Origin: Bacteroidales bacterium
GTDB lineage: Bacteria; Bacteroidota; Bacteroidia; Bacteroidales; Muribaculaceae
Assembly: GCA_900770215.1 (NCBI GenBank)
Contig: CAAGJW010000067.1
Coordinates: 1-12,803, forward strand
DNA length: 12,803 nt
Direction of reading: 5' to 3'
Positions 1 to 7,318 of this stretch are shown piece after piece. Position 1 is the first letter of the stretch, and each line of letters opens with the position of its first letter. The notes below the pieces were generated by a model. That model saw only the letters and a list, made by a program, of their open reading frames with translations. It had not been told where the DNA came from and did not search any database. Both the position numbers and the translations under genes were made by a program.

Positions 1-48
1 GGGATGCTGCGCCATCACAAACCGGTTGTTCTCGTTCAAATTAAACAT
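1..48 (-). CDS. tnpB: IS66-type accessory protein TnpB, N-terminal fragment
   Basis: Only 16 codons are in the window, starting at the ATG at 48 and reading MFNLNENNRFVMAQHP before the edge. IS66 TnpB (Orf2) proteins commonly begin with a Met-Phe-x-Leu stretch followed by Arg-Phe or Arg-Tyr, and this fragment fits that pattern. TnpB is an accessory protein needed for transposition of many IS66 elements alongside the TnpC transposase. No TnpA-like gene fits between this ATG and the presumed IS end at 116, so the element would be of the two-gene type. The call rests on recall of the N-terminal pattern; an ordinary chromosomal gene cannot be excluded. Confidence 0.45.
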   Translation of the reverse strand, partial: MFNLNENNRFVMAQHP

Positions 49-116
49 AGCTTTTTTGACTGCAAAGCTCGCAATCAAAAAATACTCCAAAAAGACGGCT
101 CATTTCGGATGGTTAC
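1..116 (-). mobile_element. Partial IS66-like insertion sequence, left end
   Basis: Reading the minus strand, position 116 begins GTAACC, and IS66-family elements characteristically begin with GTAA. About 68 bases further in, an ATG opens a frame whose first residues resemble the TnpB accessory protein of IS66 elements. The rest of the element lies outside the window. The end would sit 32 bases past the cydB stop codon. IS66 elements usually make 8-base target duplications, which would place one copy at 117-124. This is inferred from the GTAA end and 16 residues only; the other end and the transposase are not visible. Confidence 0.45.
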
Positions 117-147
117 CACTCTTGCGTGCCTTGCACGCGGGCGTGCG

Positions 148-1290
148 TCAATACTTGTCGTCGGGGTCGGTGTCGCGCATCTCGTCGCGGGTGATCTTCA
201 TGTGGTCGATCGAGTGCCAGGCATAGAAGATGTAGGCCAGCACAAAGGGCACCAGCACCGACACCCAGCTCATGACCTCGAGCGTGAAGGGCGACGAGCT
301 GCTGTTGCGCAGGGTCAGGCTGCTGTTGGCATCGACGAGCGAGGGATAATAGGCCGTGTTGTTGTAGCCCAGGGTGAAAAACAGGGTGAGCACCACCGCC
401 ACTGTGCCCAGGCCGGCCCACCATATGCCGCCGTTGTAGCTTTTCACCAGCAGCGTCTTGCCTATGCCCCACAGCACGGCCACCACGCCGGCTGCCAGCA
501 GCACCAGGTTCCACCACATGTCGAGGTAGTTGTGCAGGTACTTGTAGTCGACCCAGCGGGCATTGCCCGAGTCGTCGGTCTCAACGCCCTGTGCAGTGAG
601 GATGAGGGCCAGCGCGGCCAGAAAGAGCACCACAAATGCGGTGCCGTTCACCCACAGGTGGCGCCGCTGCGAGCTGCGCAGCTGCTCGTCGGCAATGTTG
701 TTGATGAAGTAGAGCGAGGCCAGCGTGCGCGCCAGCATGAGCACCATGAAGCCAAACACCAGGTTCTTCCAGCAGGCTATGGCCTCGAGGCCGTGACCCG
801 CGCCCCAGGTCGAGATGGCCGAGTTGGCCACGTCGAGCACCTTGCTCTTGGTCACCGTAAACTCGTTGCCAAAGAACATGCTGCCCACGACCACGCCCAG
901 CAGCACCGGGCCCAGCACGCCGTTCACGAGCAGCAGCGTGTCGAAGAAGCGCGTGCCATACACGTTGCCCCTCTTGGTGCGGTACTCGTAGCTCACGGCC
1001 TGCACCACAAAGCTGAACAAGATGAGCATCCACAGCCAGTAGGCCCCGCCGAAGCTCGTGGAGTAGAACAGCGGGAACGAGGCGAAAAACGCCCCGCCGA
1101 AGGTGACCAGCGTGGTGAACGTGAACTCCCACTTGCGCCCCAGCGAGTTGACCATGAGCGTGCGCTGCTCCTCGTCGCGGGCGCACACGAGCATCGACTG
1201 CCCGCCCTGCACAAAGAGCAAGAACACCAGCAGGGCGCCCAGCACCGAGATGATGAGCCACCAGTAGTTTTGAAGAATATAGTAAGTCAT
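148..1290 (-). CDS. cydB: Cytochrome bd quinol oxidase subunit II (CydB)
   Basis: This 380-residue integral membrane protein is the second core subunit of cytochrome bd, which oxidises quinol and reduces oxygen to water with high affinity, supporting growth at trace oxygen and protecting anaerobes from oxygen. The sequence is strongly hydrophobic with about eight or nine membrane segments. The N-terminal stretch with LLFVQGGQSML (about residues 23-34) and the following GRKWEFTFTTLVTFGGAFFASFP-type region (about 51-74) match Bacteroidales CydB closely. Length is normal for the family. The start at 1290 is preceded by an AAGGAAA sequence at 1298-1304, an acceptable ribosome-binding site. It follows cydA after 83 bases, and no promoter of its own is evident, so it is probably co-transcribed. 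A long open frame on the opposite strand is an artefact of GC-rich codon use. Confidence 0.97.
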   Translation of the reverse strand: MTYYILQNYWWLIISVLGALLVFLLFVQGGQSMLVCARDEEQRTLMVNSLGRKWEFTFTTLVTFGGAFFASFPLFYSTSFGGAYWLWMLILFSFVVQAVSYEYRTKRGNVYGTRFFDTLLLVNGVLGPVLLGVVVGSMFFGNEFTVTKSKVLDVANSAISTWGAGHGLEAIACWKNLVFGFMVLMLARTLASLYFINNIADEQLRSSQRRHLWVNGTAFVVLFLAALALILTAQGVETDDSGNARWVDYKYLHNYLDMWWNLVLLAAGVVAVLWGIGKTLLVKSYNGGIWWAGLGTVAVVLTLFFTLGYNNTAYYPSLVDANSSLTLRNSSSSPFTLEVMSWVSVLVPFVLAYIFYAWHSIDHMKITRDEMRDTDPDDKY

Positions 1291-1373
1291 AATGCTGTTT
1301 CCTTTTTGTTATATTATATATATGTGAGTGTTATGCATTGAGTGTATCGTTTTCTCTCTCTCCGCCTTCTGCA

Positions 1374-2951
1374 TCAGGCCTGCACCGTGTCGAGGTCGGT
1401 CTTCGACTTCTTGGCAATCTGCGTGAGCAGGATGCTCACGTCGGCCACGAGCAGCGCCGTGAAGATGACGGCAAATATCCAGAAGGTCACTTGCACATAG
1501 CTGGCCGAGAGGTCGCTTATGGCCACCTTGTTGGGCATCAGGTCCTGTATGGCCCAGGGCTGGCGGCCCACCTCGGCCACGATCCAGCCGCTGGCCGAGC
1601 ACACATAGGTGAGCGGCACGGTCACAATGCCCAGTATATACCACCAGCACGCCCACTTCTTGCCCTCGACCAGGCGGGGCTTGTAGGCCAGCAGCAGCAC
1701 CACCAGCATGAAGAGCAGCAGGTAGCCGCCCACCATCACCATCACCCTGAAGGTGTAGAACGTCATGGCCACCGGCGGCACAGCCTCTTCGGGCTTGTCG
1801 AGATAGCCGTAGCCGAAGTACTTGAAGTCCTCGTCGAGCACCTTGTTGATGTCGTCGAGCTGCTTGCGGTCGTCGCTGCGGCTGGCCGCGTCATAGGCCT
1901 TCACCGCGTCTTGCGCACGCTTGCCGCGCGCTATGCGCTCGGTATACGACACCGTGTTCACCAGGTTGCCCTCGCGGTCTTTGCTCACACCGTTGATGAT
2001 GTCGTTGATGCCTGGCACAAACGATTGCGGGTCCTTGTTGGCCAGTATCGACAGCCCGTAGGGTATCGACACCTCAACGAGGAACGGGTCCTCGTTGTTG
2101 TCGACGCGCTTGGACGGGTTCAGGATGCCGAAAGCCACTATCGACTGCGCGTTTTGCCCGCGATACAGCCCCTCCATGGCAGCCAGCTTCATGGGCTGTG
2201 TCTGGCTCACGGTCACCGCGCTCGAGTCGCCCGTGGCGATGGTGAGCACAATGCCTATCGTGCCTATCCAGCCGCCCACCTTGAGGCTGCGCATGCAGTG
2301 CGCCTTGTTGCGGCCCTTGAGCAGCATCCAGCCGCTCACGCCCACCACAAAGGCACCGCCCAGCGTCCAGGCGCTGAGCACCGTGTGGAAAAACTTGGCC
2401 ACCGCCGTGGGCGATGTGGCCACCGCCCAGAAGCTCGTCATCTCGTTGCGCATCGTGGCCGGGTTGAAGTGGCAACCCACAGGGTCCTGCATCCACGCGT
2501 TGGCCACCAGTATCCACAGCGCCGAGAGGCTCGCCCCTATGGCCGTGAGCCACGTCGAGGCCAGGTGAAACTTGGGGCTCACACGCTTCCAGCCGAAAAA
2601 CATGACCGCTATGAAGGTCGACTCCATGAAGAAGGCCAGTATGCCCTCGATGGCCAGCGGCGCGCCGAAGATGTCGCCCACAAACCAGCTGTAGTTCGAC
2701 CAGTTGGTGCCAAACTCAAACTCCATGATGATGCCCGTGGCCACCCCGATGGCAAAGTTCACCCCAAACAGGGTCATCCAAAACTTGGTCGTGGCCAGCC
2801 ACTTCTCGCTGCGCGTGCGGTAGTACATGGTCTCCATCACAGCCACGATCACGCCCAGGCCCAGCGTGAGCGGCACAAAGAGCCAGTGATAAATGGCGGT
2901 GAGCGCAAATTGCGCACGCGACCAGTCTACAACGTTCATTAGTTCATTCAT
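1374..2951 (-). CDS. cydA: Cytochrome bd quinol oxidase subunit I (CydA)
   Basis: This 525-residue membrane protein carries the three haems (b558, b595, d) and the quinol site of cytochrome bd. Visible landmarks, matched to E. coli CydA, are His22 in the ALTAIYHWLF segment, Glu102 and Glu110 of the haem/proton path, His189 in FFHTVLSAWTLG, the quinol-loop start TQPMKLAAMEGLYR (about 251-264), Met404 in FRVMV (haem b558 ligand) and GRQPWAI (462-468). All key ligands appear present. It lacks the long insertion of the long-Q-loop type. The start at 2951 overlaps the DUF4492 stop by 8 bases; an in-frame ATG at 2939 would instead leave a 4-base gap and also fits the family, so the start is uncertain by four codons. 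The tight junction implies translational coupling with the upstream gene. Confidence 0.97.
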   Translation of the reverse strand: MNELMNVVDWSRAQFALTAIYHWLFVPLTLGLGVIVAVMETMYYRTRSEKWLATTKFWMTLFGVNFAIGVATGIIMEFEFGTNWSNYSWFVGDIFGAPLAIEGILAFFMESTFIAVMFFGWKRVSPKFHLASTWLTAIGASLSALWILVANAWMQDPVGCHFNPATMRNEMTSFWAVATSPTAVAKFFHTVLSAWTLGGAFVVGVSGWMLLKGRNKAHCMRSLKVGGWIGTIGIVLTIATGDSSAVTVSQTQPMKLAAMEGLYRGQNAQSIVAFGILNPSKRVDNNEDPFLVEVSIPYGLSILANKDPQSFVPGINDIINGVSKDREGNLVNTVSYTERIARGKRAQDAVKAYDAASRSDDRKQLDDINKVLDEDFKYFGYGYLDKPEEAVPPVAMTFYTFRVMVMVGGYLLLFMLVVLLLAYKPRLVEGKKWACWWYILGIVTVPLTYVCSASGWIVAEVGRQPWAIQDLMPNKVAISDLSASYVQVTFWIFAVIFTALLVADVSILLTQIAKKSKTDLDTVQA

Positions 2952-3330
2952 ATTCTGTATTTAGTTGGTTTTGTTTATTTCTGTCTTTTTTAGGTGTCTC
3001 TTGCGGCTGCGGGCTCGCCACCGTGGCGGCAGCCTGGCGCCGGCCAGTCATCTGCTCGCGCACGTATTGCGCCTTCTCCCGGTCGTTGCGCCCCTTCGAG
3101 CTCAAGAAGTCGGGAAAGAAAATCCACCGCAGTATCACAAAAAACACCACCAGCTTTATCCCAATTATCGCCCACAGCGTGCGCCCCACCGTCATGCTCT
3201 TGAAGCCGTCGCGGTAGAAGCGGTACACCCTCACCGGCCAGCACGCGCGTGTGCCGTCGCCACCCGTGGCAGCCGTGTTGCCGCCGGGCCTCGATGTTTC
3301 GCTATGGGGTGTGGTGCAGGTCATGCTCAT
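2944..3330 (-). CDS. DUF4492 protein, first gene of the cyd operon
   Basis: This 128-residue protein has a poorly conserved N-terminus (1-32), a conserved core from about 33 to 95 with VYRFYRDGFKSMTVGRTLW, one membrane segment at about 52-72 followed by FFPDFL, and a charged, Gln/Lys-rich tail. This matches DUF4492, a small family that sits directly upstream of cydA in Bacteroidota. Its function is not established. The conserved position, single membrane helix and stop/start overlap with cydA suggest an accessory or assembly factor of the bd oxidase, comparable in role to CydX, but that is inference. The start is ATG at 3330 or at 3324; the frame stays open further upstream to 3480, but this would run through the operon promoter, so the longer form is rejected. 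The N-terminal 30 residues and the tail are longer than the family core. Confidence 0.85.
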   Translation of the reverse strand: MSMTCTTPHSETSRPGGNTAATGGDGTRACWPVRVYRFYRDGFKSMTVGRTLWAIIGIKLVVFFVILRWIFFPDFLSSKGRNDREKAQYVREQMTGRRQAAATVASPQPQETPKKDRNKQNQLNTEYE

Positions 3331-3373
3331 GTGTGTGCGAGATCGATTAATTGAGGTTAATAGTTTCAATCTA

Positions 3374-3403
3374 CAAATATAACCAAAAAAATCTAAAATC
3401 CAA
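3374..3403 (-). promoter_or_regulatory. Bacteroidota-type promoter for the DUF4492-cydA-cydB operon
   Basis: On the minus strand, TTG (3403-3401) is followed after exactly 19 bases by TATATTTG (3381-3374). This fits the Bacteroidota sigma-ABfr consensus of TTTG near -33 and TAnnTTTG near -7. The predicted transcription start is near 3367, which gives a leader of about 35 bases before the DUF4492 ATG at 3330. No clear operator for an oxygen or redox regulator was recognised around it. Confidence 0.8.
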
Positions 3404-3425
3404 CCCCCGCCCCGCATTTTCCCCG

Positions 3426-3460
3426 AAAAAAACCGCCACCCAGTGTGAAGCAGGCGGCGG
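3426..3460 (-). terminator. Rho-independent terminator of the five-gene defence operon
   Basis: On the minus strand, CCGCCGCC (3460-3453) pairs with GGTGGCGG (3440-3433) in an eight-pair stem that includes one G-U pair, with a 12-base loop, followed at once by seven T (3432-3426). It lies 25 bases downstream of the HerA-like gene stop and just upstream of the cyd promoter, so it should insulate the cyd operon from read-through. Confidence 0.85.
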
Positions 3461-3484
3461 CAGCTATAGTTTGTGTGCAACAGG

Positions 3485-5068
3485 CTAAATCAAGTGTGTC
3501 ACTTTTATTTTTTTGTATTTCTTGCCCATGCCCAGGGCAAAAGCCATTTGGTCTTTTATGATGAGCTCGCCCTTTTGCAACCCGGCAATAGCAGAGCGTA
3601 TTTCCTGCAATTCCGACCCGCTGGCGCCGAAAAGGTCCTTGATCACCTTGTCGTCGATGGTCTGCTGTTTCATGATGAGCGGGTACTGGGCATTGGCATA
3701 GAAGTCGAAGCCTTTGTTCTTAAAATCGCTCATGTTTTGGGTGGCAAGTATTATCGACAAGCCCTTGTTACGGCCCACGGCGATAAGATTGCGCAGCGGG
3801 CGGTTGTCGAAGCTGAGCATGTAGTGTGCCTCATCGATGATAGAGAAGTGACGTATCTGCACAACGTCATCGTTCACTGCCTGCTTGTCGAGGTGCTCAT
3901 AGATGTTGTTGAGCTTCGACATCAGGAAATACACAATTGCCTTTGCAATAGGACCCTCCTTGGGGAAACCGTCCATTTTCACGATGAAGCTGTCACCCAC
4001 GAGGTCGGCCTTGTCGCTGGTGTCAAAAATGTTGGCCCTCACCAGCTGCTTCAAGATCGACGAGATGCTGTCGTCTTTATCGCGGTCCTTCATGCGTTTT
4101 TGGTATTCGGCGAGCATGTCGTCGAATGTGATGGGAGCGCCATTGGTGTGCTTGTAGCACTCAACGATGGCTTCGCTCAAGCGATTGCTCATGTTGGAAC
4201 TGGTCGACATGCGCACGAGCGACTCCAGGGCCGATGCCATCTCGGTAGAGTAGAGGTTGATCTCATTGATGGGGCGCCCTGTGAAGTCCTTAAACGGGTT
4301 GAACGGCAGTGGCGACGCTATGGGGTTGAGTATCGCCGAGCGGTCGACGTCGAAGAACGTGAGCCATTGGCTGTTTTGAATGTCGCTGAACTCACCTTTG
4401 TAGTCAAAGAGAAGAAAGTTTACCGGGTAGGCACTCTCTGACGAGAGTGAGCGAAATTGCTGCATCAGCACGGCAAGCAGGTTGGTCTTGCCCGAGCCCG
4501 TGGCACCGGCTATGATAATCTGCGAGTTGGTGATCTCGCGGCTGTTGATGTCGAGCTTGGCCTCCATCTCCTCGTCGCCGTAGTTCCCAATCGATAGGCT
4601 CAGCACGGGTATGTCCTTGGCGAGTGCAGTGCGCCCTCCAGTCGAGAACATATAGTTCTCCAGGCAGTTGTCGGTGAGCAGGGCATCGCGGCCACGGCAC
4701 ATCTCGGCATTGAGTATTCTCGATATCACTGTGTTGCTGGTCAAGTCGAGCGGAGTGTCGTGATAACGCAGCTTGATGAGGACCGAGTAGATCGGCGACA
4801 ATTCTTGGTGAGTAAAGAAGCTGAGCGCAAAGCGATTTCCCTTACTGAGCTTGATTTGCTTTACCGCTTCAATGTCGCGTTTGCCAGGTATCGACAGGCC
4901 CACCAGCAGGCATATGCGCATCAGTTTGTTGTTGGGCAGCGTGTATTGGCGCTCGTTGCCTGCCGAGCGAGAAAGATTCACAAGTTTTTCTATTTTCTCT
5001 CTTAGGGGACCAAAATCGGTGCCGAAGGTCTCCATTATATAATAGTTGTCTCCAAATTGCAAGGGCAT
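3485..5068 (-). CDS. HerA-type ATPase with a DndE-like N-terminal domain
   Basis: This 527-residue protein belongs to the HerA/FtsK-like group of ring-forming DNA-translocating ATPases. Visible motifs are the Walker A GATGSGKT (188-195), FDYKGEF (221-227, the conserved acidic position after strand 2 in HerA proteins), the Walker B FSIIDEAH (408-415) and ILATQ (440-444). The first 130 residues look like DndE, the small DNA-binding protein of phosphorothioation systems: a first helix, then LMRICLLVGLSIP (49-61), then a segment with LSPIYSVLIKLRYHDTPL (90-107) and a closing helix ending near CRGRDAL (124-130). The DndE match is by pattern only. It is the last gene of the operon, 6 bases after the SMC-like gene, and is followed by a strong terminator. 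The likely role is translocation on or remodelling of DNA together with the SMC-like partner. No nuclease domain is visible. Confidence 0.85.
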   Translation of the reverse strand: MPLQFGDNYYIMETFGTDFGPLREKIEKLVNLSRSAGNERQYTLPNNKLMRICLLVGLSIPGKRDIEAVKQIKLSKGNRFALSFFTHQELSPIYSVLIKLRYHDTPLDLTSNTVISRILNAEMCRGRDALLTDNCLENYMFSTGGRTALAKDIPVLSLSIGNYGDEEMEAKLDINSREITNSQIIIAGATGSGKTNLLAVLMQQFRSLSSESAYPVNFLLFDYKGEFSDIQNSQWLTFFDVDRSAILNPIASPLPFNPFKDFTGRPINEINLYSTEMASALESLVRMSTSSNMSNRLSEAIVECYKHTNGAPITFDDMLAEYQKRMKDRDKDDSISSILKQLVRANIFDTSDKADLVGDSFIVKMDGFPKEGPIAKAIVYFLMSKLNNIYEHLDKQAVNDDVVQIRHFSIIDEAHYMLSFDNRPLRNLIAVGRNKGLSIILATQNMSDFKNKGFDFYANAQYPLIMKQQTIDDKVIKDLFGASGSELQEIRSAIAGLQKGELIIKDQMAFALGMGKKYKKIKVTHLI

Positions 5069-5074
5069 AGTTGT

Positions 5075-7075
5075 TTAGTTTTTTAATTCGATACCAAAAT
5101 ATCCGTCACTCACGGTCGTCTTTTGCTCTTCCACATCGCGATGCAGCGTGTAGGTCTTCGAGATAAATGCCTCGAGCTTGCGATAGTCGCTGTTGGTGCG
5201 TATTTCCGAGGTCGTGCACAGCAAGATGGTTTGCTCGGCCAGTTGGGGGAAGTATTCCTCCATGAGCGCGTCGCGGCTCTCGTTGTCGAGCACGCCCATC
5301 ACTGTGTCGATCATCACGGGCGGGTTGTAGTCGCCCAGGTTGCGCAGCACCTTGAGCAGCACTTGTATGAAGATTTGCTTGGATGCGGCATTGAGCTGGT
5401 TGAGCGATATCTCGTTGCCGCGGGTGTGATATATCTTTATGTTGAAGTTTTCCATGCTGTCGCTCAGCTCCACCCGCCCTATGTGGCCCTTGTAGGACAC
5501 GAGCAGGCGGTTGAGCGACTGTTGCATCTCGCTCTCGATCTGTGCCTTTTTCTTCTTCAGCAGGCTGTCGGCTATTTTTTCAAACAAGGGCTTCAGCTTC
5601 GCCAGGGTGTCATATCTCAAGTCGGGCTCTTGCTGAATTTGCACGTCAAAGCGGTGTATGCGCGTGTCGAGCTTTGCAATGTTCTGCTTCAGCGTGCCTT
5701 CTTCCACCTTCAGCTTCTCGAGTTGGCGCTGGCTGTCTTCGTAGGACGAAATGAGATACTCGTTGCCCTCGGTGCGTGTCTGCTCAAGATTGCTTTTCTC
5801 GGTGCGCAATTCGTCGACGGTGGCAAGTGCTATCTCCAGGTCTTGCTTCTCGCGGTAGAGTGTTGCAAACTGGTTGCTTCCACCGCGGTTCAACAGCGAT
5901 TTCAGCGCATCGATCTCTTGGCTGTCGAGGTAGTCGTAGGGGTCTGGCCGGTTGGTTGCATTTTGCACGGCCACCAGGTGCTCTACCACGTTGTTCTCGT
6001 CGACTTGGGGCGAGCACAGCGAGAGTGCCTTGAGGTAGTCGATGATTTTGGCTGTCACATCGCGCAAGGTCTTGAGCGTGTAGGCTCCTGTGCCCGATTG
6101 CAGCAAGTCTTCCTTGGTGCGCAATATGTTGTTGATTTCTACAGCCAGGTTCGATGCTATCTTGGGCAGAAACACATTTATCTCGATACTGTCCATGAAG
6201 TTTTTCACTTGCTCGGTATGTTTGGCTGCACGGTGCACGATCTCGTCGATCTTGGTGCTCAGGGCGGCAATGCGCTTGCTCAATGTCGCGCTCAGCTGTG
6301 CCCCCTCCTTGGCCTTGCGGTATTCGGCCTCGATCGATGTCAAGTGCTTGTACAGCCTGTCCTGCTCGGCAGTGCAAGTGTCCAGCTGGGCCTCGAGGCT
6401 CTCTTTCTGCTTCACAAGCTCGTTGTACTCGGCGGCCTCTTGCTCGGCTTCAAGCCGCTGTTGCGCCCACTCTTGCTGCACTTTCTCGGCGGCTCGGCGC
6501 AGTTGCAGGTATTTCTTGAAGCCCAACACGTTTTCAAAGTTGTCGCGTATGGTCTGGGCAAACACGTTCTTCTTGAGTAGCTCGCTCGATTGCATGGCGT
6601 CGAACAGAAAATACTTGCTCAACTCCTGTGGCAGGTTGGCTTTGATGATCTTGTTCACCTCCTGCTCGGCGCGCAGGCGCTCTTTGGGCGCTGTCATCGT
6701 GCCGTAGACAAACATGTTGCCGTTCATGTTCAGGCTCACGCTCTCGAGCGGCTTCCCGGCGGGGTTGAGCACGTAGGTGCGCTTCAATATGTATTTCTGC
6801 TCCATGCCCAGCACTTTGCCCAGAAAGGTGATGCGCAGCATGATCTCGGGCTTCACCTTGCCCAGTGCACCCTGGTTGAGCAGCTCGTTGAAGTGCTCGC
6901 GATTCTCTATCTTCAGCCCGTAGAGTGCCCCGCTTATGGCCTCAAACAGCGTGGTCTTGCCGCCGCCGTTGGAGCCGCCTATGAGTATTATGGGCCTATC
7001 GGCGTCGACTGTAAGGTCGAGGTCGAGGTCGAGATAGGTCTTGTAGTTGCTCACTTGTATTCGCTGTATTAGCAT
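5075..7075 (-). CDS. DndD-like SMC-type ATPase
   Basis: This 666-residue protein has the layout of DndD, RecF and SbcC: an N-terminal half with MLIQRIQVSNYKTY and Walker A GGSNGGGKTT (33-42), YFLFDA (155-160) at the place of the DndD YLFDGE motif, a long coiled-coil centre (about 195-530, Glu/Lys/Gln-rich heptads), and a C-terminal half with Walker B VMID (587-590) followed by GVLDNESRDAL (594-604). No CxxC zinc hook is seen. The ABC signature is unusual: LNAASKQI (561-568) where DndD usually has a form close to LSAGEKQI. The second acidic residue of Walker B is also replaced (IDTVMG, as in DndD IDTPLG). The ATG at 7075 was chosen because family homology starts there; the open frame to 7240 overlaps the small gene. 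It likely binds DNA and gates the system by ATP hydrolysis. Confidence 0.88.
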   Translation of the reverse strand: MLIQRIQVSNYKTYLDLDLDLTVDADRPIILIGGSNGGGKTTLFEAISGALYGLKIENREHFNELLNQGALGKVKPEIMLRITFLGKVLGMEQKYILKRTYVLNPAGKPLESVSLNMNGNMFVYGTMTAPKERLRAEQEVNKIIKANLPQELSKYFLFDAMQSSELLKKNVFAQTIRDNFENVLGFKKYLQLRRAAEKVQQEWAQQRLEAEQEAAEYNELVKQKESLEAQLDTCTAEQDRLYKHLTSIEAEYRKAKEGAQLSATLSKRIAALSTKIDEIVHRAAKHTEQVKNFMDSIEINVFLPKIASNLAVEINNILRTKEDLLQSGTGAYTLKTLRDVTAKIIDYLKALSLCSPQVDENNVVEHLVAVQNATNRPDPYDYLDSQEIDALKSLLNRGGSNQFATLYREKQDLEIALATVDELRTEKSNLEQTRTEGNEYLISSYEDSQRQLEKLKVEEGTLKQNIAKLDTRIHRFDVQIQQEPDLRYDTLAKLKPLFEKIADSLLKKKKAQIESEMQQSLNRLLVSYKGHIGRVELSDSMENFNIKIYHTRGNEISLNQLNAASKQIFIQVLLKVLRNLGDYNPPVMIDTVMGVLDNESRDALMEEYFPQLAEQTILLCTTSEIRTNSDYRKLEAFISKTYTLHRDVEEQKTTVSDGYFGIELKN

Positions 7076-7095
7076 AGCTGTAGGTCGTTCTGTTT

Positions 7096-7314
7096 TTACT
7101 GTTTTATTTTCTGGATGGCTGCCCTTATGATGTCTTCGGCAGCGGCATCGTCGATTTCTATCTCGTCGACTTTCTTGGCATGATACACCTTGAGTATCTC
7201 CTCGCTCAGCCAGTCGAAGTCGATGTGCTCGGCATCGCATATGGCCTGTATCATCGCCAGGTCGTCCTTGCGTATGCCGTAGTGCAGAAACTTGCTATCC
7301 AGTCCTTTTGCCAT
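7096..7314 (-). CDS. Small acidic protein associated with DNA modification systems
   Basis: This 72-residue soluble protein begins MAKGLDSKFLHYGIRKDDL and contains IDFDWLSEEILKVYHAKKVDE in its centre, then an acidic patch and a C-terminal helix ending IIRAAIQKIKQ. It appears all-helical, with no membrane segment or metal-binding cysteines. The pattern matches my recollection of a family named only as a small protein associated with DNA modification systems; no biochemical role is known to me. The start at 7314 lies 4 bases after the helicase stop, and its stop is 20 bases before the SMC-like start, so it is translated as part of the operon. The frame stays open to 7503, but that extension lies inside the end of the helicase gene and is not credible. 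It may be an adaptor between the restriction and ATPase parts. Confidence 0.8.
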   Translation of the reverse strand: MAKGLDSKFLHYGIRKDDLAMIQAICDAEHIDFDWLSEEILKVYHAKKVDEIEIDDAAAEDIIRAAIQKIKQ

Positions 7315-7318
7315 GAGT

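Noticed and set aside
133..146. Inverted repeat GCACGC/GCGTGC just after cydB as a terminator
   Set aside because: The loop would be only two bases, and no T-run follows on the minus strand.
1311..1324. AT-rich stretch between cydA and cydB as a separate cydB promoter
   Set aside because: It contains TA repeats but no TAnnTTTG box with a suitable upstream TTG.
4..2942. Two long plus-strand open frames opposite cydB and cydA
   Set aside because: They are antisense to clearly recognised genes, rich in His, Gln, Arg and Val as expected from reverse-reading GC-rich codons, and match no family.
3331..3480. 50-residue N-terminal extension of the DUF4492 protein
   Set aside because: It would run through the operon promoter at 3374-3403 and the terminator at 3426-3460, and has no family resemblance.
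5123..6580. Long plus-strand frame opposite the SMC-like gene
   Set aside because: A shadow of the coiled-coil coding region; it has no recognisable domain or spacing to neighbours.
3485..7075. Complete phosphorothioation (Dnd) or DISARM/BREX system
   Set aside because: No cysteine desulfurase, PAPS-reductase-like DndC, DndB, PglZ or DISARM-type components are present; only the DndD-like and DndE-like parts are seen.
7076..7240. Upstream extension of the SMC-like ATPase
   Set aside because: It overlaps the small protein gene in another frame, is Arg-rich and lacks homology; the family N-terminus begins at 7075.
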